Shown piece after piece: positions 1 through 11,245 of a stretch of 64,000 bases of DNA. The notes beneath the pieces are model-generated. The model saw only the letters and a list, made by a program, of their open reading frames with translations, had not been told where the DNA came from and searched no databases. Origin of the DNA: Chamaea fasciata. Lineage: Eukaryota; Chordata; Aves; Passeriformes; Sylviidae. How positions within the stretch are numbered: the first letter of the stretch is position 1; each line of letters starts with the position of its first letter. Location: the NCBI GenBank assembly GCA_029207755.1, contig JARCOQ010000016.1:13103307-13167306 (forward strand). Reading direction: 5' to 3'. A program made the translations under genes and the position numbers.

Positions 1-1540
1 CAGCTAACCAGCACTCAGCATTTCAGGCGGTCACCTTTCCCAAGGTCGGGGCTTTATTAATTAAAGCAAGCTCCATCATTTCTGGGGTGATCTTTGACAG
101 TCCTGGAAGGGTTATGAGCATGAACACCAGAGAACACAGCTAAAATTTGGATTTGGAAGTGCTAGGGATTTACAGTGGCAGAGCACACTGGTCGAAATTT
201 CCAACTTGTGGAATAACTGGAGGACTGTTCTGAGACACATGGAGAGCAAAGTGCTGGAAGACAAATGAGTGAATACGAGTGAAAGGCTGGTGCTGCAGGG
301 GATGGAACAGGGGAGAAGGACTGTGCTGAGTCAGAAACTAACCACATCTTTACTGCCTTTCATCCATGGTAACTCTCCCAGGCAAAAGAAAAAGAAAAAA
401 ATGGGCTGAGACCTCACAACTCTGTTCTTAAACGGTTTCAATAACTTAGTGGACTCAGAACAATCCCTGCGTATAAAAAACCAGCTGCCATGAAGATCAA
501 AATAAAACTCGCTGCTCTAGGAGTATACAGGAATATGAGCTCCTTGTCACATGCCTGCTCACAAAACTTAAATTCAGCTGTATCCCTAAAACACTCAAAT
601 ATTTCTGCATGTTATACTATGCAGCAATAGGTATCATCAGGGAATCAAAACTGCAACCACTAGCACCAAAATTGCCAGGTCATTGCATCAAGTGAGACTT
701 CAGAATTATCATCCCTTATTGCTGGGACACAGCACAGGAACTATGGCTACACCTGATAAAATATTGGAAGAATGGATTTAGTAGTTGGGCACTGTTTTCC
801 AAAAATTCCTGACTAGTTTTTTTACAAATTTCAGCAAGGAGGAAAGGTGATGAGGAATGGTGAAATCTTTACTCCAGTCCTGACTTTGATCCAGATTTAT
901 ATTTAGAAATGCTAAAATATTTTCATTCCAGACATAGTGTCTGCATTACCAATTCCAACAGCTCATAAAAGGAACATTCATAATCAATTATTAGAGAGTT
1001 AGAGCTGCATTTTAGCAATAAACTGTCTAACAGGAAATATTTTCTTCATAATGGCAAGAATGTCATCTTTTATAGCCCTTATCCCACCAGTGACAAAGTG
1101 CTTTGATCTCCAAATCTGGAGGGAGGATGAGCAAAGTTTTCAGAATGGAATTGTTCTCCACTTAGAACAATTAGAATTCTTCTCCACTTAGATTGTTCAA
1201 TTTGAGTGCACAATTAAAACCCTCACAATACAGACAGTGCTGTTATTCCAACCCTTCAAGCATTTGCAGTCAGATGAGGAAAATTGATGATTTCCTCAGT
1301 GCCCAGGATGGAGAATGAATGATCCTAGTGTGAGCCACAGATCCCTGGTCCCTTTTCCAGCACACTCTGGACACCTGGTGTGGCCAGAGGAAAGCGCCAT
1401 CACTTCCATGCCTCAATTCCTCCACATGGAAAAAAATAATTACATACAGGTGTGTTAACACTAACACTGACAAGGATTAACTATTGCTACAAGTATTGTA
1501 GAAACCTTATATTAAAATATATTCCATGTGCATTTTTCTT

Positions 1541-1586
1541 TATATAAATACATATATATATGTATATATATACACACGTGTGTGTC
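1541..1586. repeat. AT/TG dinucleotide microsatellite
   Basis: An imperfect alternating purine-pyrimidine tract runs from TA-rich into ACAC and GTGTG. It is a compound (TA)n/(TG)n microsatellite and probably length-variable between individuals. No associated element is seen. Confidence 0.8.
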
Positions 1587-4500
1587 AGAGCATCAAATCA
1601 ACCTAAATTGTGAATGAAACAATTTTTATACTGGTCAAATGTCTGACTAATCAAACTTGCAGCTGTGAAGAGGCTGACTCCAGCAGGCCACCTCTCATTT
1701 GGAAGCACCTGAATGCCACAATTGCCAGTCTGAGGAATTAGTCAGGAAGTGAATATGGAGAGCTGACATTCAGGAGAGGGAAGGTCTGGAACTGTGGGTC
1801 TCCCACTCCACTAGACATGGAAAAAGAAAGAAACTGTACACAAAAAAGCCCAACACCTCTAAAAATCCAAACTGTGTCTTGTTACAAAGCATTCTGGAAA
1901 AAAGCTCTGAGGAAACCTGGTGGTAACAGCTAAAAAGTGCAGGTTAGAGGCCATTATTTAAATTCAAAGGAATTTAATGTGACACTTAGTATGACAGGCT
2001 GCTGTACTGCACCCACCGGGCTCGGCAAGCTCAGTGTGCTTTAGCAGCTTAGTTCTACTCTAAGACTCCCTAAATGTCTGAACTGTCTGCTGAAACCTCT
2101 TGCATAATGCATTAACTTCCCTCTGAACACATTCTGGCATTCCCCTCTCTTGATCTTTTCTGGAATCAGGAAGTATCAGAACATGGATAAATAAGTGGAT
2201 GAATAATGAAATAAATTTTAAAAACTGTCTCCAGATTTTATAGCAGTTCCCCTACCTGCTTCCTCCTTAAAAAAGAAAAAAAAGCTACAAAACCAACAAC
2301 AACAAAAAAAACCACCACCCCAGAAAGTAAAGGACTTGTTCTTCCTGACAGGTTTGAGTGGAGCTATTACAAGTTCCGAGGTGACTCAAGAGATTCACCT
2401 GCACTCACTCATGGCACACAGCAGCTCAGCTCCTCCCATACGCTGCTCCTGGTTCCCCTGATTTCAGTTTTAGCCTTTCCATGTCTGATAGAGGTCAGTA
2501 AGTTTCTACAGTTTGCAAAACAGAGAAAAAGCAGACTCATCTTAGTTCAGGCTTTAGCACAATAAGAAAACTCCCCACACAAATCTACTTTCATTCAATT
2601 CACTTCTCTGGATTTTGGAGATGTCTGATGGCTCCAGCCAAGCCTTGCCCAGATTCCACTTGGTGGGATATCAGCATTTGGGACTTGAAAAGATCCACTT
2701 AGGCTCCAGGACATCTCCCTCCACTCCTTTGCACATTATTGCAGTGCCTGAACCCTCCAGGTCACCCAGATTCAAAGCTGTGTCTCTGTTGACTCAAAGC
2801 CATCTCTCTCAGACTGAAGTGAGTGATTCTGTGCACATTAAAAATCCCAGTTATTGCATGCAGAGCCAATTATAAGATTCTCCTTTACCTGACTGCCCAC
2901 TGTACCTTGGCAAGGCTGGCATTACCCAGCCAGCTCTGCCTTTCCTGCCCTTGGATTGCCTCTACCCTTTTGCACGTGCACCCACCCTCCTTGTGTGCTT
3001 CAGTGCAGTAATGACCATTTTCACAGGGCTTTTCTGCCACTGAGTCATTTCCCCAGAGAAATCATAAGGTGGGCTAGGAGTGAGAGTACAGAAAATATTA
3101 ACTGGGGGATACTAAAACCTCAAGGAGTAAATTCAAACTTGATACACTAATGCAGCACATCCAGGTTCTGCACTTTGGTGCACTGCAAACACAGCAACCC
3201 AGGAAGGCAGGAGACATTTTTTTGATGAGTCACAACTGTTGCATCCCCCAACCACCACGTAGCATTTACCAACAACTAAAATTCCATACAGACAGATTTT
3301 CAAAGCAGCGAGTCTAGTCTTTGCTCATCCTTTTAGTTTCAATACAAACCGGGTGGTTCATTTAAATGGACAGAAATTTTTAAAACAACACCCTTTTTCT
3401 TTGGAGTTTCACAAATAAATAGCAACTGAACTGCTTGTTGGGACCAAAAGCAGCTACACCAAGGTCAGACAAATCCTGCAGTATTTGTCATACCTTCTGA
3501 CACAGAACAAGCAGCAAAGTGCTCAAAAAAGCCAATTATTCCCTTGAGAGTCACCCTAGGACAGGTCTCTAAGAAGCCAACCCCCTAATTTAAAGATGTC
3601 AGTACAAACATAGCAGCGTGCAGCGTTCTCTCCATCCCAAACAGCACTTCCACCTCTGCCCTGCTGCCTCCCTCCATGGTTTCCAAGGCTTCACCAGCTC
3701 AGGCCTCAGCTGCACCACCCAGTGCTTGCTGCCTCTCCCAAAGCTCTGGGTGTGCTGCCACCACTGCAGAATAATCTGTCCTGTCACACCTGGGCCCCCA
3801 GCCCTGAAATCTGAGAGCAAACAGTTCACTGTGATCCCACCAGGACACGCTGCACTCCAGGCTGGCTGTGGGATGTAGGGGGAAGCAGGACAACCAGGGG
3901 GAAGCAGGAGTCTCTGCCAAACATCCAAATGCCTGCTGTGTCTGCATGCCAGTCTGCTGCCACTGCCCCAGGGAAGGGAGGGATAGGGAGAGGCAGAGGG
4001 AAACTGCTGGGAAAGAGGAAACAGTTTCTTGCTCCCTGAATGAGGCAGCTGCTCACCAGGGGATCAGGAGGAGGCTGCTGTTGCTGTGACCAGAATAGTT
4101 CTGGACATGGCTGGGCACCTCTGGATTACCAGCTTTTGGACACAGCCAGGCTTTTCGTGTTCCACTTTGGATTCTTTTCTCATGGCCACAGACTTCACCT
4201 TCCTCTTTTCCCATCTCCATGTGTATCACTGTTCATGTCCCAGAGTTTTGGGATGCAAACGATGGATTTCCAAGCAGTTTATTGTATTGTCAGTCACCTT
4301 TCCCCCGCGCCCAGAGGAACTGTGAGAGTGTGACTGAATGCAGAGGAGGACACGAGGCATGTACCTGTAGGATTTGGATAGGAAGCTGCAGGAAGGATGT
4401 CAGACAGACAGACAGCAGTGCTGGGATCTGGCTGACCTGAGCTCGAGAGCTGCATCATTCCCTCCCTGCACATTCCTCAATTTCCTCTGCTAATTCCATT

Positions 4501-6845
4501 TGCCATCTTATCAGTTATCCTGTTTGAGTTGGGCAGTGCTGTGCCTGCCTTCCTTACACATCCTTAGGCCTCACAAAAGTGGCTGGAATACCTGACACCA
4601 GACACCACTCAGGCTGCCTTTCCAGATGTCCTTTAAAAAAAAAAAGTCAAAGGTAACTTCAGTCATTTCCAAGTCCCACTCCCACACTTCACACACACGA
4701 GTCACAAAAACGAGCAGTAACACTAAAGGCTGCTGGTGTCACGAATGCCACCTGGGAGAGCTCCAGGACTGGGGACTCACTCCTATTACATCAGGGACCA
4801 GGTATTTATTTGTTGTAGGGCTTTCTCCCTCCCTGGAAGATAGCAAAGATAATGTAATAGAGAGCTAATCAGGAGGCTACAGGTTCTCACAGCTTAAATC
4901 TCTTGATCACACAAAAAAAATTGAAATTCCTTGTGAGTTCCAGGTATGATTGCTCAAGTATAGGGAAAAGGCAAAGCCTGACATTTGATGCCATTTCCTA
5001 AACAAAAGCACAGCCTGTCACGAAAATAAAATCAATGCCAAACTCACATCACAAAGGCAGCGCACACAGCACAGCAGGCTTGGGAACCAGTGTCAATAAG
5101 TGACCCACAGCTGCAATCCAGTGCAAGGAGCACTCAAATGCCTGAGCAAGATCCCAGAGCTAACCATGGCGTGTGCATAAGGGAGAAGAAACAGACATGG
5201 CCCACTAAAGAAGATAAAACTAGCTCATAGAATGAGATAAACTTGAGAGATCTCTCTGAACAATTCCTGCATTTCCCCACATCACCTCAGTAAAGCCCAT
5301 TTCAAAGCTATATGAGATAAACACTAGTAACCCAAATACCTCATCTTCTCTCATAGGGGGTAAATGTAGTAATCTGCCTTTAGTAAAGGCCAACACATTC
5401 AGCTTATTAAGGTGCTCTACTTGCAAAAAAGTTTTTGTTCCTTAGGGAAAATGGGCAAAAGCACCCTGACCACACTCATGGCTTCACGGTCACTGAACGG
5501 GGTTTTCTTCTGGCTAATACTCTGTAAATATCAACTTCAGCACAGCGAAGATGAAAGTTGCTCGAGAAAAGAGCATTGTGCTACTTCTTAAAAAGAGAAA
5601 ACCAACTAGAAGGAAAGGAGGCTTGGATATCCTGAGACAGGCAAGCACCAGAGAGGTAACTCATTAAACACGATTGTACGCACAGATTTTAACTGAGACT
5701 TGTAACAAAAGCAAATACAGCAACAATATACAGCAGCTTTAGTCTTCAGCTACATCTCCTGTAATTACAGCATGTTACTTTAAAAGAAAAATTAAAAGAG
5801 AGAAAGACCAGAAATAAACGTGGGAATCTGGAAAAAAAACTGAAGAGCAAGCCAAGTACCAAAAGGTTTTCAGACCCTGTGGGGAAAGTGGGTTAACAGT
5901 GAGACAAGCCATGGCAGAAAGGTAAGGATGGAGACACTTACTGGAAAGGCACGCAAGGAAAGACCAAAATATCCCAGTGTGGAGCTGTGACAGGGTAAGC
6001 ACACAGTGACTATCCTCAGCAAGCAGAGAGAAGACAGACTGGCCCAGTGCCCCTGAAGCCCCACAAGGGAAGGGTGGCATTAGGGCCTCCCAGGACCACT
6101 CTGACAAAAATCACAGCACCTCAGTGTTACCATCCAGTGATTTCATAGCTCCTTTCCACCACTCTTGTCTTTTCCAAGCTGTTCATTAGAACTTGAGCTA
6201 TCTACTCGCCACCTTAATTTACCCCTACTTTGAAAACTGCTTTATTGTACTTGGTGCTATATTTAATCGTTGCATTTTAAATTAGCCATGTTTGCATGGA
6301 CAATTTCTTGAAGCTGCTGCCAATTTCAGCAGAATTGGTGCCCATATATGTCAGCAGAGCCCTGCTGGGGTGCCTCTGCAGTTCACTCCTGGTGGGATGG
6401 ACTGACAGGGGCATGTGGTGAGTATTTGTATTATCTGCTGCTCAACTCAAAGCCAAGTAAATTAACTAGATGATTTGTCAGGCTCTTTACTCTTTGGGAT
6501 GCTGACAGGAAAATGGCATTCCACAGTAAATAGATAATTTCTGAGGAAGAACAGATACCAGAGAAACTGAAAGTTAAAAGCATGATTGGCAGTGTTTGGA
6601 TGTACAAGATCTTTATTGTCAACTCTTTTTGTGTTATTCCCAGCAGAGCTCAACATTTCCATCCTGGCCCTTGGGCATTTTTTCTAGTAACTGCAATTAT
6701 TTTCAATTTAAGAATCTCAAAAAGAAAAACATCCCACTCATGACCCGCCAACTCAAATTTGCTGTTGGTTTTTTTTTTGCTTCCTATCAGCACTACCCTT
6801 TGTTTTCTGAGGGTAGGAATACATTTAGATTGCACTTGGGGTCCT

Positions 6846-7075
6846 TTTCATAAAGGAGCAATTATCATTACTCTGCAGTAATTTGAATTAGCATGCAATA
6901 AAGCACCTCACACTATCTATGAGTCATTACATTCTCCTGCAAGTGATCCACAATGGGCATCTCCCATTATGCATGGAAGGAGAGTGCCACTTCAAAATAC
7001 AGTGCAGTCAGCAGGAAAATAAGCAGCAGCTCTGCTGAGCACATTAAGTGTACAAATAAAGGGGGAAATTAAAAA
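6846..7075. other. Candidate conserved non-coding element
   Basis: This repeat-free AT-rich stretch has clustered homeodomain-like cores (GCAATTATCATTAC, GTAATTTGAATTAGCATGCAAT, GAGTCATTACATT) and an octamer-like TTATGCATGG. The texture resembles vertebrate developmental enhancers, but TAAT-type cores are common in AT-rich DNA. The call is inference from composition only. Confidence 0.2.
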
Positions 7076-8595
7076 AAAAGAAAAAGAGTGTGGCAGCATA
7101 TCGCTGTGAGTGATTCTTGCAAGTCCTGCAGTTTCTGTAGGTGCTCACTAAAACAATACTGCGGAGCAATTACTGCATTCAACACAAACAAACGCACGCA
7201 ATTCCCAGCTCAGCCCACCTCTGAACTTAAGAAACCTTTCAACTAAATTCTCAATTTCCCTTTTTACTGAGGCAAGAGCTAATCTTGCAAGTCTCATCGT
7301 TGTCTATCACCTGGTTTCTCTCAGGCAGCCAAAAAGAGCAAGTCTCTGCATTACTGCTGTTACCAGGACAGTTTGACCAGAGATACAAATCCTCTCTGTT
7401 ATTTGGATGTCTTGATTTCAATTGAGAAGGTGCCCTCTCTCAAATCATACTAAAATACACAAATACCAGCAAACCTCAAAAAAAATGAAAAAAACCCCAA
7501 AAAACAAAACAGCAGCAGGTCCATTGTTTTTCACCATTTCTTGAAAGAATAAGATCATTGCAAGACTATTTTCAACCATAATTTTTTTTTCCAAGATTTT
7601 CTGACCTTTCCTAGGGACTTGGGCACACAGTTTTACTGCTGTTTATGGCTTTTTCATTCTACTTTTGGAAAAAAAAAAAAACAACCCACATTATTCCAGC
7701 ACAAGAGCAGAGGGGAAATCACATTACTGATCAAACTGACAGACATGGAAAAATAAAGCATCCTCTCAGTGACTTTGTTAGACCACACCTGGGACACCCC
7801 CCAGTTCAGTTAGCTCAGGGAGTCATTGGGGTTAAGTGGCTTTAAACGGGGAAATTGATGTGGGTATTTTATTCTCAGCCCACACCACTTTAGGAATAGA
7901 CTCCTGTTGAGCAACCAGGGGGATGAATTCCAGCCTGGAAGCACAGGACTACACGACAACACTGCTCTGGCTGACAGCAATTCCTCATGCTGCCTGCCTT
8001 TGGTAACTCCAAGTTTTCACTGCTGCTCTGCTTTGCATATCAGAAGGGGAAGAGAAAACAACCCCATAGCCAAGCAAATAAAGCACCAAGAAGAATGAGA
8101 CCATGAAGGGTGGAGAGAAACAGCCATTGCTACTGCAGCAAATGAAGCTTATTTAATATAAGGAATTCTTTGTATTAAATAATATAGAGACTTATCTTTT
8201 GTCCACTTTAATAAGTATTTCATTACCCTACAGTGTTTAATTTTTCACCTTTGAGTGACCACAGCTGGGCAGTGAGCAGACTGAGGTCCCCTCATTACAA
8301 TTCTATGGCACTTGATGTGACACAGTGGCCCAGACATTCTTTCCTTCCCCACCCCACAGCTGGGATAGCAATAGGATTGTGCAGAGGCAGCACTCCCCTG
8401 CTGCAGGACCTCATCTCCCCTCTGAGCAGTTCTGGAAGGGTCAGGCATGTTACAAGTACATATTGGAATATTGGCTTTTCACAAATATTAAAATGGATGC
8501 TATGTGTATAATGTTAAAGCAACTTTGCTATAAATAGTTTTTATTTCTGCTATTAACTAAACTTAGACATAGTAGTGGAAGAGCTGATGCAGTCA

Positions 8596-8998
8596 TGCTT
8601 GTGGTAATTGAACTGCCTGCTTGGTTGGGATAACACCCAGTGAAGGTTTGATGAAGACCCTGTTACTGACATGCCAACTTCTCAGCACCTGCTGTCTGTA
8701 GAAAGGATGGACCAAAACCCAGGCTGGACGTGGCAATAAGAACTGGCAAAAACCACAGCCAAGAAATGCACTTGCTCTAAAAAGGCAGACCCGAGGAGGA
8801 GCCGTGCTAAACAGTTCTTGGAACATGTAAACTTGTTTGGGGAAAAGTTTAAATGTGCATAATTGTTTATGAATATGCAATAGGCTGATGCAATAGAAAA
8901 GGTATATAAAGGGTGTCTCCAAAATAGCAGGGGTGGTTACTAGGAGAGTGAACCTCATTTTTCACAGGCATTACCCAGAGCAGACACAGAGCACTGCA
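8596..8998 (+). mobile_element. Candidate solo LTR of an endogenous retrovirus
   Basis: The 403-bp segment begins TG and ends CA and is flanked on both sides by GTCA (8592-8595 and 8999-9002). The match extends to TGCAGTCA, because the element itself ends in TGCA. Inside, a clear TATA box (TATATAAA, 8903-8910) follows an AT-rich U3-like region, as expected of an LTR promoter reading to the right. I see no canonical AATAAA after the TATA box, so the R-U5 part is short or decayed. A 4-bp target duplication would fit a class I (gammaretrovirus-like) element, but four bases can match by chance. No internal retroviral genes are nearby, so this would be a solo LTR. Confidence 0.45.
8903..8910 (+). 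promoter_or_regulatory. TATA box of candidate LTR
   Basis: TATATAAA sits in the right half of the candidate LTR, preceded by octamer-like GAATATGCAAT. A retroviral transcription start would be expected about 25-30 bp downstream. There is no evidence that it is active. Confidence 0.4.
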
Positions 8999-9002
8999 GT
9001 CA

Positions 9003-10666
9003 ATCGTTCAGACAAGCCTGTGGTACCAGAGGGATGAATCAGTGCTGGGGGAATGGGCCAAAATCATTCTTGGGTAGCTCTCCATCATCTCTGAATATTC
9101 ATGGCTAACAAAGGAAGACCCCAATTACTGGGAAACAGACAGTGTCCTGTCCTGTAAAAGGGCAAGAGCCCATCAGAGGTTGTTTCTAACCCAAATGACT
9201 CTCTCATTTCAACTGCAAACATTTTAGGCTGGTTTTCTAACTATGAGCTGAATGGGATGCACCCAAGCAGTGTCAGACCCTTTCCTCCCAGGTGTAATTC
9301 TGTAATGAACAGGAGCCAGAAATAGATGGGTTTTTCTGTTAATTTTCAGTCTAGAACACAGAACATTCAAATTTTTGAACTGGGCTGTTTGTCTCCATGT
9401 AAGTCTTTCTTTCTGTGGCTGGTCTGCTCAACATTTGGTGGGTACAGCCCTGTTCTTATCAGGAACTAAATGGAAAAGAAAATACCAGGTAGAAGGATAA
9501 GGGAGATCCCATTCTTTCTGCTTCCTCTAGGGATTTCACCATTTAAGTAGTCCTCACTGAGCTCGTGGATTGCCCAGATACTCCAATAACTTGCTTTCAA
9601 TCTCATTATCCAAGTAATTTATATACATAATAAAATGCTTCAGTCTTGACATTAATTCTTGCAAAATTTTACATTGGTATTAATTTTACTTCCTGAATTT
9701 TAATTGAAGAGAGTATATTTTGTCACAAGGGAAACTGAACATTAGCTCTTCTACTTAACAACCGTGTGGTTTCATTAGAAATTACATTAGTTCCTCATTA
9801 AGCAACAATAATAGCATAGAATTGGGATCAATAAAAAATACATTGCCCTAAGCTGCTGAATAGTTTGGTTCATTTATACTCATGAGCCAAATACTTCAGG
9901 ATTAAAAACCCTCAAACTTTTATGCAAAGCTTAAGAAATGTCTTTTTATTTCAAGATAAAGATACAGATTCAGATTGTGATGGAATAAATGTACAGGCTC
10001 AGGCACAGCTCTGCATCCTCCAAGCAAAGTTTTATTAATTAGGAGCTTGCACCATTTTAAGAACTCGTATCATTAAGAGAATTGCCCCACTAACTATAAC
10101 ACAAGTAATTCTGTCAGCTCTGAAGAGGAAATGGAAGTTAACTGAGATTCCCCTGTACAGAACAAAGCACCTTTGCTGCACCATTTGACCCCACAAGGGC
10201 CAGCTGGGAATTCCAATAAATCCATAGCAGTAGCATTGGAAATAACATAACTTTTAAATTTTTATTTTGTCTCTCTAATTAGGCTTGACTTGATTTTGCC
10301 TTAGGGAAAGGAATTTTCTTTAGTTTTTTTTTAAGAGATGCAGCATCACTCTGAGGAGATGGGCTGAACATACCAATAGACTGGGAGTAACCCAAAGATA
10401 CCCAGAAAGACAAAAGGCCATCAATGGAACATCAGTGGCCATCTACAAACATCTCTCCTCAGAGGCCACCTCTGACAGAGTTGGAGAAACCTGGTCTAGA
10501 AAAGACTGATAGGAAATCAAAAGACTGGTAAGAAATCAAAGAAAGAAGATCTACTGAAGACATCTACTGCGACTTGGACACTCCTTCTATGCTCTATGTT
10601 CCATTGCACAGCCTCCTCCCTGCCAGCAACGTCCATGCATCCCACTGCAGGATTCCTCATCCCCGG
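9003..10666. other. Unique non-coding DNA
   Basis: AT-rich sequence without recognised genes or repeats. The only open frames above 70 codons sit at the right edge and run into the LTR. The part from about 9580 to 10100 is notably AT-rich. Confidence 0.55.
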
Positions 10667-11245
10667 AGTCTTGGGTGGCAATGCAAAATGTAACCAGAAG
10701 TATGTGTTCTATTGCCATCTGATAAAACCCGGTGGGGCAGTGTTCTTTATCTCTTCCACCACCCATCCTCCCTCCAGGGGATATCTGCTGTTCATGGGCC
10801 ATCGAGGCTCACTGCATGGCTGATACAATTACATCATCCCATTGGGAGATGCTCCAGCCAGGGGGAGGAGCCCAGCATTCCTACCTGGATAAAACCTGAG
10901 ATTCAGAACACCAGGGCAGCCTGTTTGAACCTGACCTTCAGAAGAAGACTACACCCTTCTCCAGGATCATTTCTCCAACAGCACCACATCTGTCACTCCA
11001 GGAGGACTTGATTAGACTGACACCAACACCCTGCCAAACAGGGTGTCAGGTCATGTTCTGACTCTGTCAGTGGTTTTTTTGTTTGATTTTTGTACTACTA
11101 TATTTTTATTCTAATTTTCTGAGTAAAGAACTGTTATTCCTATTCCCATATCTATGCCTGAAAGCCCCTTAATTTCAAAATTATCATAATTGAGAGGGAG
11201 GCTCCCGCCTTCTTTAGCAGACACCTGTCTTTCCAAACCAAAACA
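10667..11245 (+). mobile_element. Solo LTR, passerine TguLTR5-like family, short form
   Basis: This copy shares its start (GTCTTGGGTGGCAATGCAAA), its middle (ATACAATTACATCATCCCAT) and its end (CACCTGTCTTTCCAAACCAA then AACA) with the longer copy at 42868-43614, in the same orientation. The first base of the expected TG start is changed to A. The flanks are CCCGG on the left and CCTGG on the right, a 5-bp target duplication with one C-to-T change at a CpG. AGTAAA at 11122-11127 may serve as a poly(A) signal. A 98-bp segment present in the other copy is missing here, exactly between two TAAAAC repeats. No internal retroviral sequence follows. The family name is from memory and unverified; homology of the two copies is directly visible. 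Confidence 0.75.

Larger units (their letters stand above)
1..8591. other. Unique non-coding DNA, no gene recognised
   Basis: No exon, RNA gene or clear interspersed repeat is recognised here. Open frames are at most about 110 codons (for example 5775-6107 on the minus strand) and show no domain, signal peptide or codon pattern suggesting a real protein. The stretch holds small simple tracts: an AT/TG repeat near 1541, a short CAGA run near 4401, and A- or T-rich runs near 2272, 7577 and 7670. A moderately GC-rich patch at about 3600-4060 is open in several frames on both strands, which is a composition effect. The evidence is negative and by eye; very old repeats could be missed. Confidence 0.6.
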
